Assembly: GCA_025716815.1 (NCBI GenBank)
Contig: JAIXMN010000039.1
Span: forward strand, 1-64,000
Source: Dichotomocladium elegans
Taxonomy: Eukaryota > Mucoromycota > Mucoromycetes > Mucorales > Lichtheimiaceae
Direction of reading: 5' to 3'
DNA length: 64,000 nucleotides
In this document: positions 12,645 through 23,870 of the stretch, in pieces
Numbering within the stretch: the first letter of the stretch is position 1
Layout of the letters: each line of letters begins with the position of its first letter
Translations under genes and position numbers: made by a program
The notes under the pieces: model-generated
Told to the model about the DNA's origin: nothing
Databases searched by the model: none
The model's input: only the letters and a program-made list of their open reading frames with translations

Positions 12645-13354
12645 TTATTCAACGTCAAAAACCTCTACCTCCTCCTTTTCCTCTTCGCAGGCGACCTTAT
12701 TACTCCCCATCATTCTGTCGTCCATGTCGTCGCCCTTATGCTCCCAAAATTTCATGCGGCCCACTGCTTCTCCTGCTAGTTGCCGACGAAATTCGCCTTT
12801 CACCAGATTGTACTTTATGGGCCAATCGTACAAGGCTGCCGCTTGGAATTTCGCCCATTCGAGTCTTTCTTTCGCTTCAGCTGATGCGTCGATATCATCA
12901 TAAATTCGCGACACCAACAGCGTCTTCCTGCTGGTGACAACTCGCATGCTTCTCTTGCCCTTCTCCAGTGATGCCTTCTCAAAGTCATACTGGGGCCACA
13001 CCAGTCCACACATGAATACCGCCTTCGCCGTGCGCCGCTTCATTTCCATCCAGCCTTTCTTCATCAGCAGCGCCCCAGGTATGTGCAACACTACTGAAAC
13101 GTTCAAACTACTTCCCATTAACCTTTTACCGGCACGATCATCATTCTTTCTCCACGACCTTACCTTGTTCCATCAAACAGTACTAGCTCGTACAGATGGT
13201 CTGAACCTTCCACCAACTTCTTCTGCCCTGGAAAGATCGTTCCTGAAAACACCATCTCTTCGATGGGCACTGCGGGTAAGTACTTTTGCTTTGTCATTTT
13301 CAAATAATAATAATCATCGCGCACAACACCATTTCCCCTGTTTTTATACTTCAT
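12645..13354 (-). CDS. Hypothetical protein, two exons
   Basis: Proposed exons are 13354-13164 and 13110-12645, with a 53-bp intron at 13111-13163 (donor GTAAGG, acceptor after GGGAAG). Removing the intron joins two open frames in phase and reads through HLYELVLFDGT into SSLNVSVVLHIPG, a natural-looking protein stretch. The product is about 219 aa, mostly soluble, with charged segments and an acidic tail (EEEKEEVEVFDVE). I do not recognise the family. The start is uncertain: other 5' exons could lie at 13355-13490, where short open stretches exist but do not splice in phase. The decayed Tc1-like gene begins about 145 bp beyond the proposed start, so this may be a small host gene or a transposon-derived one. 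Confidence 0.5.
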
Positions 13355-13497
13355 CTGCTACTGTTGTCACAGTACCAATCCTTCTCCTCATTGTTACCCT
13401 CCCTTCAATCAAACTTTCACCTATCCGCCGCTTGACAACCATCTGCTACTCCATTCTCTTTTTCTTTTTCTAGTTAGTTTCAACGATAGATTGACAA

Positions 13498-13671
13498 CTA
13501 CATGACATGTTTCACTTTCGATTTTTTTTTGCGTTTACACGTATTATCCCAATTCGCAATCCTTTTTATCGCAGTCTCGACTTGCGCAATCTTACAAATC
13601 TCCATCCATTTAACATCCAGCTTGTACGTAACATATGCCCACTTATGCTCAACTGCATTGATACAGGATTT
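13498..13671 (-). pseudogene. Tc1-like transposase remnant, C-terminal part
   Basis: The minus strand reads INAVEHKWAYVTYKLDVK, which matches the LNPIEHLW region carrying the third catalytic acidic residue of Tc1/mariner-type DDE transposases. It runs to a stop at 13498-13500. It is separated from the middle part of the same gene by a MITE at 13674-14028; joining across the MITE, with one TA kept, gives WSAGINAVEHKW in one frame. Confidence 0.75.
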
Positions 13672-13673
13672 TC

Positions 13674-14028
13674 AAGAAGAACTTTGCCACAAATTTTAGT
13701 TGTTCGTATAGATGGTCTAGATTCTTCTTTTTTTTTGCTTCAAAATCGAATACAAATTTTAGTATTTCGTTTCTCTTCTTCCTTCGAAATTAGAATGAAA
13801 CATAAATGGTTGGCCTCCCAAAACTATTCTGGTGTAAAAAGAGGAGAAGGAAGACTCATCTATAGCCTTGATTGAAATGTTCTTGCTGCTATTGCCTTTA
13901 AATTTGACGAAAGGGTAGCAACGAAATACTAAAATTTGTATTCGAATTTGAAGCAAAAAAAAACGAAAAACCTAGACCGTCTATATGAACAACTAAAATT
14001 TGTGGCAAAGTTCTTCTTGAAAATCCTG
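13674..14028. mobile_element. MITE copy 1 (355 bp, TA target)
   Basis: Terminal inverted repeats start CAGGATTTTCAAGAAGAA and end with the reverse complement. TA lies on both sides (13672-13673 and 14029-14030). There is no coding capacity. The TIR continues inward as GCCACAAATTTTAGTTGTTC and CTAGAC, about 60 bp in total. Homologous copies lie at 28185-28549 and 58799-59161, and a truncated one at 60964-61281. The TA duplication and CAGG ends fit a Tc1/mariner-superfamily MITE. It sits inside a Tc1-like transposase pseudogene. Confidence 0.9.
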
Positions 14029-14030
14029 TA

Positions 14031-14366
14031 CCTGCGCTCCATACCCGTCAGTACTCGAAGCCATCCACTACATCCCTCTTCGTCATGTACCACTGCCATC
14101 TGCGTCAACATGACAAGGACCACCCTCTCTTTGATACAAAAAATACACTCCTTTCCATTCACCATCGAGCATTCTTGGTGCCAATCAACAATCTTCAAAC
14201 CCAAGCAATTGATATCCGCGTTTTCATTGACCTTTGCTTTCAGGATCACTCCAGACCATATCCAAAATGTGTTGTTCCAGCCTTCATTCGCCCTCTTTGG
14301 CCGTCTTTGCATATGACTCTAAATCCGTCATCATTACCCATTAGCATATACCTCGATTCATCAGAC
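14031..14366 (-). pseudogene. Tc1-like transposase remnant, middle part
   Basis: The minus strand begins at the catalytic WSDESRY motif at the Mutator-like insertion site and continues through MLMGNDDGFRVICKDG. It ends before the MITE with an equivalent of the second catalytic region (YQREGGPCH, where the family usually has QQDGGPCH, so the aspartate appears replaced by glutamate). Several frameshifts and stops separate these blocks, so the gene is dead. Confidence 0.75.
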
Positions 14367-14376
14367 CAAATAATAG

Positions 14377-15178
14377 GCAAAAATTGAATTTTGTGTCCGT
14401 AAAGCGTGGAGTTCGAAAAATTGGGTGTGTCCCCAAAAAAATTTCACTAACATCTGTGACCACATAGCCTGCGTTCATTTTTTTTCTGAAGTAGCAATCT
14501 GCCCCATTCTTTTACCAGCTGCTAATGCCGCGACATTGTCAACAGAGGACAGCTTTAGTAATGGCTCGCGCAGAGACTAATAAGTTTGAAATTAGTAGCG
14601 TGTCATTTCCACATCATGCGTGCATCTCTGTCCAATTCAGTAATTTCGGTCTTACGCCTTTTCTAATTACGAACCGCCTGCCATCTGTAGTGGAATGGGT
14701 GGATTCCCCTTCAAGATTCAGCATCAAGAATATTCCTGCAAGCAAATGTCTATCATCTTGACGAGTGCTTTCTCATAATCACGTTATTTCGCATAATTCA
14801 GGCCTGCAGTTTTGTACAATTGGCATTAGCTTCACCGCCTCCCGCAAAGCAAACAAAGATTGCCATGTGCACAAAGAACGAGCAATGTTCCCCGAAGATT
14901 CGGTGTCAGTAGCATCACGCTCTGTAGATGTCGGCATTGCAGTTGATCGATCTGGAATTGTTACTTATTTCTTGTAAGTCTTGCGCAGACTTTGTAAAAT
15001 CAGATTGCATGTACTCCAAACTAATTAGAACAACTGAACAGTTGTAAAAGAGTAATGGAACTTCGCACATTTGTAATTGACGCAAGGATTGGAAGAAAAT
15101 GTCAGGAATGTAAGGAATGTAACGGAATGCCAGATGTGCCAGGAGTGCGATCTTGGACTGCGTTATCACCGGCAAGTA
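14377..15178 (+). repeat. MULE left terminal inverted repeat (802 bp)
   Basis: Inverted match to 18044-18845 over its whole length with only scattered mismatches near the inner end. Short open frames inside it (such as 14525-14761) recur mirrored in the other arm and are not considered genes. Confidence 0.95.
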
Positions 15179-15303
15179 GGGTGGTTAAACAATGCGTTCA
15201 ATGTGGTTTGTATGATCGAATTACGCCAATGAGCAAGCTGTCGCTTCATACTGAGGATATTTTTATTATATGTAGGATATTGCTTTCCTTGGAGATGCTG
15301 CAT

Positions 15304-17825
15304 TTACGTTCTGCGTTGACGTCCATGCAAACTGCGAATTTGGTTTTGTGCATCTTTCAAGTTTGAGAAAACTTGATTGATTTGTGTAGCAGCTGCGTTG
15401 AGAAGTGCAATATCTGAGTGGTTATACATGCTGCCTCTGCTATTATGTATCGCGAGAGTTTCCTGATCTAGTTGTTGTGCTGCGCTCCTCAATCTATGAC
15501 AGAAGAATCCACTGAGTATGACAGCTATATGTCTGCATGAGAAGTAATTCACCTTTCCAAAGCCTCAAGGAATTCAACATTGTTATCTGCAAGAACATTT
15601 GCATTGGCTTCTTCGAAAGTCGTTGGATTTGAAGGTCTGGAAGTGGAAGGTGGTGATGGCTGTCGGATAGCACGAATACTTTCTGGGAACAGGATTCCCT
15701 CGACGCGGTTTACAAGATACATGTGCTTGCATATCGATCCAGACACCTGGAAATCTTGACAAGAGCATGACAGCATTGTATTTGAGTCGTCAATTGCAAG
15801 AGTAATGGTATATTCCCTTTCTGGATCTGTGAATGACTGTACAACAACGTTGTTGCCTTGTCGATTCACTAGCTGCTGAGCAGTATGATCTATTTATCAC
15901 TGGATGTAAGTGTTCAGCGTCGAATAGAGGTATAAGAACGTGCCTGGTATTTGTTGTGCAGCGTTGTATCGCCTTTGATCGGCTTGGTTCCTGTGAATTA
16001 ACTGAAATTGAAACTCGCAGCGGACGTGGTCTGTTTTAAAGTCAGGCAATACCATATCCCATAGGATATGTACTAATACATCCGCGCGTTGTCCAGCCAT
16101 CCTCCCCAGATAGCCTTCTTTCAAAAGTCGGTGCCAACTTTCAACATAGTTATTTGTATCAGTATGATAATGACCCTAAATGCAGAAGCTAAATGAGATC
16201 GTGAGAAGTTAAGCAATGGACTTAAATTACCGATCTCCAAGCACGGCTCCATTGTTCTTTGTTGCATAAGTAATGCTCATCAAAATAGACTAAGATCCCG
16301 GCAACATCCCATTGGCCTTCATTCTCTTGAACCCAGTGACAAAAACAATCATACTTCGCCTCGAAAAGTGATGGTGATTCTGCAAACATCATTGCAACTA
16401 GATGCTCAAATCCGCGTTCGCGCTTCGCTTTCACTTCTTCTGCTGGGCGACGCATGCCTTCTAAGACTCTGATCTTTGTTCTGATCTGCTTTCTCCACGC
16501 GCGAAGGATATGCCAGTGACAAATCAAAACATCCACATCATTAGTCCCATAGGCCCCATGGATGCCAGCCATTTCTGTTCTCGAATTGTCGATCATAATC
16601 TTCCTTGGCAAAAAAGAGTGTGTATCCTTCAGCCACTTAAGCCAATGCTTAATAGGATGTTGTGATTCGGTGTTTGTGATCATCCAGCAAATTGGCACGC
16701 CTTTCCCAGTGATGTGCGACTGGCTAACCAAGGTATACAAAAAGCATGCTTCTCCGTTCCGCCCAACACATGTTTTATGGGTGGAATCCATGCAAACAAG
16801 ATCGCCACACTCCCTACCAATCTTATACCACAGGTGAGAAAGAATAATGTGTTCAAGTAGAAAGCACTCACCTGAATTTGCCATTCAGACATAAAACCGA
16901 ATAGGAATGCCCCTTCCTCAATATCGTCAAGCTGTTCATGCAGGTATAGACCACGAGAACCAGCAATTTTCGTGCCCCATTGTTGTAGGCTGCGGGTCAT
17001 TTCTTGATCAAGAAACGCCCGGCAGCGGAGTCTCTTGTCAATCGCATATTTTACAACATTGTATGTAATCCGCACTGACTGCGGCAGGTCTTGACATTCT
17101 CGGAGGAGTATTTCGTCCAATTGCATATTGTCGATCCTCAGCATTGCTTTGATAGACTTCCAATCAAGATGGGACTCCACTAAATCATGAACTAAACGAC
17201 GTAGACTACGCTGAAGCGGGGCGGTGCGCATGTCTTCGATTGATCCTGGGTTATGACCATCATGCTGCCAATGATATTCAATGATAGCTTCATCAGGATT
17301 ACTTTCATGGGCGCGAATATAAATTTTCGATTTGCAACCACAAGGCAATGGGGCAGCCTTGCGTCGTTTTGGCGGATTTGTGCCGTTTAGAGTCGTAGTC
17401 TTCGGGGTACCTGCTCTGTGGCAAATATACACCTTGAGGCAAATTATTTATTAGAGTGTTTTCTAACTACACTTCCATTGGGGTACCTCGTGAAAACTGA
17501 TATCATGAGGTCGCCCCCTGCGAACTTGGCTCTCAGGTCGGGTTGTTTCCCCCTCCCTTTGAATAACCATGGGCGTTCCGTCATGATTCCCGAAGCGTGA
17601 TAAGAATCTCGCATTGCTGGTACGTGAATGCGACGAAGTGCGATTGTAAAAAGTACAGCCAAAAAGTACTTCTTGGCCTTCCAGCCACGCCTTGATTTCG
17701 TTGCGCCGAATCGAAACCATAGCTGGATGCTCATCAGAGAATCGTGGCATCTGATCGCGATTGCCGATAGATCGCAAACTCGCGATCGCACGAGAAATGG
17801 CAGATGAGTTGTTGATTGCTGACAT
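15304..17825 (-). CDS. MULE transposase (MULE DDE + SWIM zinc finger), six exon blocks
   Basis: Catalyses cut-and-paste transposition of the surrounding element. Proposed exons: 17825-17487, 17432-16872, 16821-16231, 16175-about 15900, about 15872-15553 and 15511-15304. Introns are 54, 50, 55 and 41 bp, all GT-AG and in phase, with one unresolved junction. The N-terminal part has a C/H-rich DNA-binding module (VYICHRAG ... CGCKSKIYIRAH ... YHWQHDGH). Catalytic residues: D in CMDSTHKT, D in IMIDNSRTEM, E in TNNYVESWHR. The SWIM finger is CSCQDFQVSGSICKH. The start is the ATG at 17825, 113 codons before intron 1. Problem: after NTYIQ, at 15897-15899, the frame hits TGA and TAA before resuming 24 nt later in the same frame (LVNRQGNNVVV); no GT-AG intron removes these in phase. 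The gene is therefore either recently disabled or spliced unusually. Confidence 0.85.
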
Positions 17826-18043
17826 TGTAATTAGACACGTAATGCAAACGGAGTGGAAAGAGGACAGAGAAATGAAAGCCAGGCACAACACCGTTCATAC
17901 ATACGTTCTATTGAGGAAGCACATATTTGAAAGCATTTTGTACTGTAATAATACAAATACCTTCTATTACAATTTATTTCTTTTGAGCATACCACAGAGA
18001 AATACAACTATGACCAATTCCTCAATTTTATGCTAGCAATTCA

Positions 18044-18845
18044 TACTTGCCGGTGATTACGCATTCCAAGATCGCACTCCTGGCACATCTGGCATTCCGT
18101 TACATTCCTTACATTCCTGACATTTTCTTCCAATCCTTGCGTCAATTACAAATGTGCGAAGTTCCATTACTCTTTTACAACTGTTCAGTTGTTCTAATTA
18201 GTTTGGAGTACATGCAATCTGATTTTACAAAGTCTGCGCAAGACTTACAAGAAATAAGTAACAATTCCAGATCGATCAACTGCAATGCCGACATCTACAG
18301 AGCGTGATGCTACTGACACCGAATCTTCGGGGAACATTGCTCGTTCTTTGTGCACATGGCAATCTTTGTTTGCTTTGCGGGAGGCGGTGAAGCTAATGCC
18401 AATTGTACAAAACTGCAGGCCTGAATTATGCGAAATAACGTGATTATGAGAAAGCACTCGTCAAGATGATAGACATTTGCTTGCAGGAATATTCTTGATG
18501 CTGAATCTTGAAGGGGAATCCACCCATTCCACTACAGATGGCAGGCGGTTCGTAATTAGAAAAGGCGTAAGACCGAAATTACTGAATTGGACAGAGATGC
18601 ACGCATGATGTGGAAATGACACGCTACTAATTTCAAACTTATTAGTCTCTGCGCGAGCCATTACTAAAGCTGTCCTCTGTTGACAATGTCGCGGCATTAG
18701 CAGCTGGTAAAAGAATGGGGCAGATTGCTACTTCAGAAAAAAAATGAACGCAGGCTATGTGGTCACAGATGTTAGTGAAATTTTTTTGGGGACACACCCA
18801 ATTTTTCGAACTCCACGCTTTACGGACACAAAATTCAATTTTTGC
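18044..18845 (-). repeat. MULE right terminal inverted repeat (802 bp)
   Basis: Mirror of 14377-15178. Outside it lies the second TSD copy at 18846-18855. Confidence 0.95.
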
Positions 18846-18855
18846 CAAATAATAG

Positions 18856-18925
18856 ATTTCCACTTTCCATCCTCCAATCGATGTTGTCCTAACACCATTT
18901 CACTGCGCCTGGGAGGAGGAATAAG
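18856..18925 (-). pseudogene. Tc1-like transposase remnant, N-terminal side of the DES motif
   Basis: The minus strand reads HRLEDGKWKS directly into the MULE target site. Together with 14031-14366 it gives EDGKWKSIIWSDESRY, the region of the first catalytic aspartate. The DNA-binding N-terminus expected upstream is not visible. Confidence 0.65.
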
Positions 18926-19045
18926 GTAGTAAAAAAGTACCTTATTCCCTCACTTATTCCTGGGAATAAGGTAGAGAATAAGGTAGTACCTTATTCCTGA
19001 AGTGAACTTCTGTTCTGCAGGAATAAAGTACCTTATTCCTCTCAA
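18913..19045. repeat. Cluster of palindromic GGAATAAGGTA repeats
   Basis: About seven copies of GGAATAAGGTA or its inverse TACCTTATTCC lie within 130 bp in alternating orientation, so the stretch can fold into nested hairpins. It lies just beyond the Tc1-like remnant. No function is recognised; it could be a terminal hairpin of a small element. Confidence 0.7.
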
Positions 19046-19950
19046 AATTGTCAATGGGGAGAGCATGGCGCAGCTGCCGTCTCATCTATTTTTGAAAAAA
19101 GTGGGACCGTTACACCAGTTATAAATGGTAGGTCCATGTTTTATTTTATACAACTTTTTACAGTAACAGGTCGGCAATCCCGTTTGTTTATGGTGCTGAT
19201 CAATAACCGTTGGCAAACAATTATATACTGACGATGAAACAGATAGAAGTATCAATTGAAACGCGACCTTTTTTATTATTTCAAAATGAAATGGTTGACA
19301 ATTTTTAGCTACACTACTGTGATAAAAGCTACTATAATGATAAATGGGATTCTAAAGAGCTAGTGAGGCAGATGCTTCTGTTGAAGTGCAGGTTGTGCAA
19401 CAGGATGGAATGTAGATGAGGAAAGATGCCAGAGGCACACCGGAATAACAGTTCGTCATAACAGAAAGTATAGTGGTCTTCTTTATCTAAAAAAGGTGTG
19501 ATACCAGTTAGCACCCATATAAATCAGTGGATGCAGCAACATATGTAAACCTACCTGTGATTAATCGAACAGTCAGAAATGAACCTAATAAAATAATTGA
19601 CCTTTGGGTAAGGATTCATATATCTGTTCCATAAGAAAACTTACCTCATCGTTCATAGGAGAAAATATGCAATGGAAACAAATCGCCTGTAGCCGTTTAT
19701 AAGTTAAAGAGCATTAGGAAGAACGAAGCCTTACATGAACACGCGTTGTCGTCCAAAGATCCCGGTATGAAGGAAGTGAAAAGAAAGGGAAAGAAATGAT
19801 GAAACAAATAAACATACCAGACACCCGCTTTAAATACTGTCTTCACTGCATATGTGCACCCATCTTCCATCTCTGCTCCAAACAATAAATTTCAGAAGTA
19901 AGCAAAAAAAAAAGGTTGCATGCGAAATTGGCCCCTTCATCTTTGTGTAG
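19046..19950. other. Stretch with no recognised gene
   Basis: AT-rich, with no convincing open frame, TIR or LTR. It probably contains the 5' region of the gene that starts at about 19951. Confidence 0.5.
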
Positions 19951-20934
19951 ATGTTTTCCAATAGCAATACCACCCAGCGCCGCCAAGAACACGGCGAAAG
20001 CATAGAACAGTCCAATATGCTCTTGCATATTCGCCGTCTGGAGGACGAACAGGTCAGGTTGAAGGCCAAGAACCAGGCCATTGAGCAGCAGCTCCTCAAC
20101 TTGTCGTCTGCGCTCATGGCCAGAGAGCAACCAGTCGCTGCTGCATCGTCTGTATCTCGCGAACCTGGGTTGAATGGGTTGTGGTGCGTTTATTATTTGA
20201 TGTACTTAACTTTTGTAACATGTCTAATATCTGTTGGCTAGCAAACATCCATGACCGGCATGCTCTCTTTTCTGCTGGTCAAGGTTACGATTTCAATCGC
20301 TCGTTTCGATGTGCGCACAATGAGGAGGTGACGGCAACGATCGCCGCATACTGCGTTGGACATGTCGGCGGCTGTGTGCTTGGTGCACGGGAGCTATGCT
20401 CCCAGATACACACTTTTTTTCTGGGCAGAAAGATGCTCTCAAGCTGTCTCCAGCACAGAAGAAAGCCGTTGCCGAGACGCGCAAACGCAACAAACGAGTG
20501 TGGAAGGTCATTAACCACTATGTTGGCCCTTTATAAGTTAAAATACTCATAGGTTACATACAGAAACTCGTGGGCCGCAAAGAAGCCTGTGAGAAGTATG
20601 CTGCCACGTTGGAGGCTGACTTCCCTGGTGGCTCGCGTCTTCTTGTGCGCGAATGCATGTCGCCAGAGATTTCTGACGACGATGGGAATGTGGAGGTCAA
20701 AAAACCTGCGCACAGAACTGTTAAGGTATTCTTAGTTTGGGTGACATTAGACGTTTGCGCTGAAAGAATGCGGTAATGTTGTAGGCAGCAGAGTTCTTTG
20801 AAAAGTTGGACTTGCTGGTAAAGCAAGGGAAAAAGAGGGAGTCGCGGGAAAGTCTTAAGAGGAAGAGAGTTGAGGACGACCAGGCCGTACTCCCTGAAGA
20901 AGTGCTGGCTGTTTTGCCCGATTGGGCCAAGTAA
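19951..20934 (+). CDS. Unrecognised multi-exon protein with N-terminal coiled coil
   Basis: Plus-strand blocks: from the ATG at 19951 (a heptad-rich segment, IEQSNMLLHIRRLEDEQVRL, likely a coiled coil); a block ending at 20509 (KLSPAQKKAVAETRKRNKR, basic); 20558-20724 (GYIQKLVGRKEACEKYAATL to AHRTVK); and 20785-20934 (AAEFFEKLDLLVKQGKKRES to VLPDWAK, stop 20932-20934). The last two introns have GT-AG ends (20510-20557 and 20725-20784) and join in phase. The region 20180-20437 is not resolved. The gene converges on the tnp2-type transposase, 44 bp between stops, so it could be the accessory protein of that transposon or a neighbouring host gene. I know no family for it. Confidence 0.45.
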
Positions 20935-20978
20935 AAAAAATAGTGACTATTCCCCATTCATACTTTTCTCTTTCTTTA

Positions 20979-22829
20979 TTACGCTGTGATTCTGCATGCT
21001 AATGGAATAACCAGGATCTTTGAAGTTGCAGAGTTTTGCTGCTGACCATATGCAACAATGGCAACTTGGGAAAAGATTCTGTGTATGGGTAAGATGCAAT
21101 CGCGGTCTTCACTCATAAATCTGTTGCGCCATTCCTCGAGACCTTCGTCGGCAAAGCGCTGTGTTGAAGCATGGGTATGATACCAACGGACAAATGCGAA
21201 GTAGTGGATGGTCGGAATGCAGTTCACAACAAGGACATGACGAAAGTAAAATTGTACTTGACCAGTCCAGGCAACAACACGGTTACTTGTGTCAAGAAAC
21301 AATGCCTGTATGTGCAAACCATGGATTGAGCAAGCTGTTGCTGATCGGTATGTTTGCCCGAAGATCTCGATGGTTCTAAATTTCTCAATCTCAGGCAAAA
21401 CGTATGACGCCGGCCTGCGTGTTGCATTGTTCAGATGGTGAACTTCTTCCTCTCCATAGCTGGCCTGGTAAAACTGGACCAGCAGTTCGTAGGTAATGGT
21501 GCCGAGTAAGTTCGCTTTTTTGCCATCACGCATTGACACAGCTGTATCCGGTGGGATTGGTTCCGATCCAAAGACATTGACTGCTGGGTCTGTGGATAAA
21601 GCCGCAAACGTAAGTGGCTCGAAATGGGGATGGACTGCTTGCTGCTGGAGTGTGCGAGATTGACCAGCAATCTTCAAGAGTAAGTGCAACTCAAGATTCC
21701 TACCAGAAAAGCGCCTGGCCTCACGATGAACGAAGTCGACTGCGCTGGTCTTCTCGATAAAGCGCTTCATAAAAGTAAGCTCTAAAGAGTCCTTTTGGTT
21801 CGTTGCTGCGGCTTTCATGAACCCATTATATCGTTCGAAGCTGAATAGCCAGAACGCATAGACAGGCCCAAAATCCTCGATCACTTCGCGTAAGTGCAGA
21901 TGTAGATGCATATTAGGCGTGATGATCTCAGGACCATATATCTGCTCGCAGCCGCGCACAAAATGCTCGAGGAACCCATGCGCCTCGTCAATATCGGCGT
22001 ATGTGATCGTCGTTTTCGCGAGGATTTGGCAGGCAGAAACAAAGTCCATCCAGTTCTTGAACTCGGCTCGAGGCAGGAAATTCTTCAAAACGAATGGTGA
22101 ATATACCAGACACCATGCTTTCCAGTCGTCAGCTGTCATGAAACCAAATTTGCGATCGATTTTGCGTTGCAGCGAAGGGATACCCGGTGGCAGCACGACA
22201 CCATCAGCCAATTTCTGCATTTGGGCTCCAATGGTGTCATTCAGTAGCCCGCGCGTCCTCCATACTCACACCATCCGGTCAGCAGTTCCCAGGAAGCAAT
22301 TGTGCATAACATCGATGACTGTGCCTTGTACTGGATCGAAATAGGCAAGCCTGTGAATTTCCGACCATCGCGTTCCTGTTGATCGTTCGATGTCATAGCG
22401 CTCTGAAGGCGATGTCGCTGTACGCCAACGCTCGGCAGCGTATGCATTATCAGCCTTGGTCCTTAATGGGTCGAGGACTTGGTACCCAGAATAGTCAAGC
22501 TTTGTAGTGTCAGGGAAAACACAGAACTCGCGCGTACATTTATGACATGCTCGCGTGCTGGCATGCGAAGTAAATCCACCAACCTTTCGCCCAGCAGGAA
22601 TGTCACAAGCGATGTTGAACAAAGCTGCTCGAATGATTGCGCCATTGGGTTGTTGGAATGTTGGGATCATAATGCCGCGAAAGAGTGGGAGAAGATCGTC
22701 AATGAGCGGTTTCAGGTAGTGGTTCACCTCGTATGTACTCGGCTCTTTTGGTCCAGGCATCACACCAACAAGGATTACATTCTCTGTTTTATAGCGGTTG
22801 GCATGAGGCAATTTGTTTACCATAAGGTA
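20979..22829 (-). pseudogene. tnp2/CACTA-like (Plavaka-type) transposase, N-truncated, one nonsense codon
   Basis: One minus-strand frame runs from 22829 to 20979, about 616 codons, broken only by TGA at 22266-22268. Before the stop: NVILVGVMPGPKEP, a hydrophobic PLIDDLLPLFRG stretch, GRKVGGFTSHASTRACHKC, and VIDVMHNCFLG, the tnp2 signature with the aspartate before MHN. After it: FTADDWKAW-like (MTADDWKAW), then DFGPVYAFWLFSFERYNG, the conserved C-terminal motif. The protein would use a DDE-type cut-and-paste mechanism. It lacks the usual N-terminal few hundred residues: the frame is cut at 22829 by the TA target of the Tc1/IS630-like element, and the missing part is not found on the other side of that insertion. 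Confidence 0.8.
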
Positions 22830-23860
22830 CAGGATTTTTACTTTCCTCTCGTACAGTAGTGGGGAAATAAAACCAAGGTGTAAGTAATTTTAAAAGCAGG
22901 AAGGTTGGTTTCAACATGTTTCATTTTAAATCCACAAAAAAAATAAGGGAAGGGACAAGGTCCACCACTGAAAAGACATAGGGAGAGTAAGTAAAGGTCA
23001 AAGTCTAAGTAGAAGACACAAGGCGCAGGATAAAAAGATTAATCGGAAAGTAACAAATAAAAGGTGTAATTTTCGAGGCACAACACAGTGCGTGGATAAT
23101 ACCAGATATTAAGTGGAAGTAGCAAAGTGTGAATAATATTAAACGCTAGAGTGACACACACGCACTCAGATATTTTTTGGGTGGCACGGGAGCAATACCA
23201 AAGTGAGTGTTTATTAGTGCTGAGCAACATACTGTATAATCGGTCAAAGGAAAGTCAGAACACAAGCTACCATTAATATTTAATAAGGTATGGGACTTTG
23301 AACAAGTATTTGCTATTACGCACGTTGAGGCCGGCCAGCTTTTACTATAAAAGGAGAAGCAAAGAAGAGTACTCTAGTGAAGGGAAGTTCCATTATAAAA
23401 GAAACTAAAGACAGCTGGCTGGGACTTCCACAAGAAAATTTTTATTGCTCTTCTTCCACGCTTTTTTTTTCCTGTGCGCATTCAAACGCAAAATCGGAAA
23501 ATCGTCATGCTTCCTAAGCTGAGATTGGCGCCGAACACCCCGCAGACAACTCAAGGAAAGACGAATGCCCCACTTTGACGCGTAAGATTGTAAAGCTCGC
23601 TTTTATGGTCACTGCCATCGTCAGGTTCTTTAAGATGCTTTGTAAATCCGCGTGATTGGCTCTTGCAAGATTACAAAGCACAATTCAGTTCTGCCGAAAA
23701 AACGAATAAAGTACGAGGCCGTCGTCTTCAACACTTCGGCCGTGTGCAAACAGCTGTTGATTTTGCCAACAAACTTATATTTATATACCACAAACAAACG
23801 CTCGCAGGCTAGCGAAGGAACACGGAAAGGAAGGAATAATCAGTGAGGCTCTGCTGCAAT
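22830..23860 (+). repeat. Left long TIR of the Tc1/IS630-like element (about 1031 bp)
   Basis: Inverted match to 25392-26427, ending in TCAGTGAGGCTCTGCTGCAAT. The arms differ by occasional substitutions and small indels (1031 against 1036 bp), so they are older or less corrected than the MULE arms. Confidence 0.9.
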
Positions 23861-23870
23861 TAACCATCTT

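Larger units (their letters stand above)
14377..18845 (-). mobile_element. Mutator-like element (MULE), 4469 bp, 802-bp TIRs
   Basis: The ends are GCAAAAATTG and its inverse. It is flanked by the 10-bp direct repeat CAAATAATAG at 14367-14376 and 18846-18855; the exact TSD is 8-10 bp because the ends share bases with the TIR. The two inverted repeats are equal in length and nearly identical where compared, suggesting recent insertion. Long TIRs, an 8-11 bp duplication and a transposase with a C-terminal SWIM zinc finger are the Mutator hallmarks. It is inserted in the IIWSDES codons of a Tc1-like transposase, and deleting it with one TSD copy restores a single frame there. Confidence 0.95.

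Noticed and set aside
14525..15175. Open frames of 70-86 codons in the MULE arms (also mirrored at 18047-18697)
   Set aside because: They lie in the terminal inverted repeats, appear in both arms and resemble no protein.
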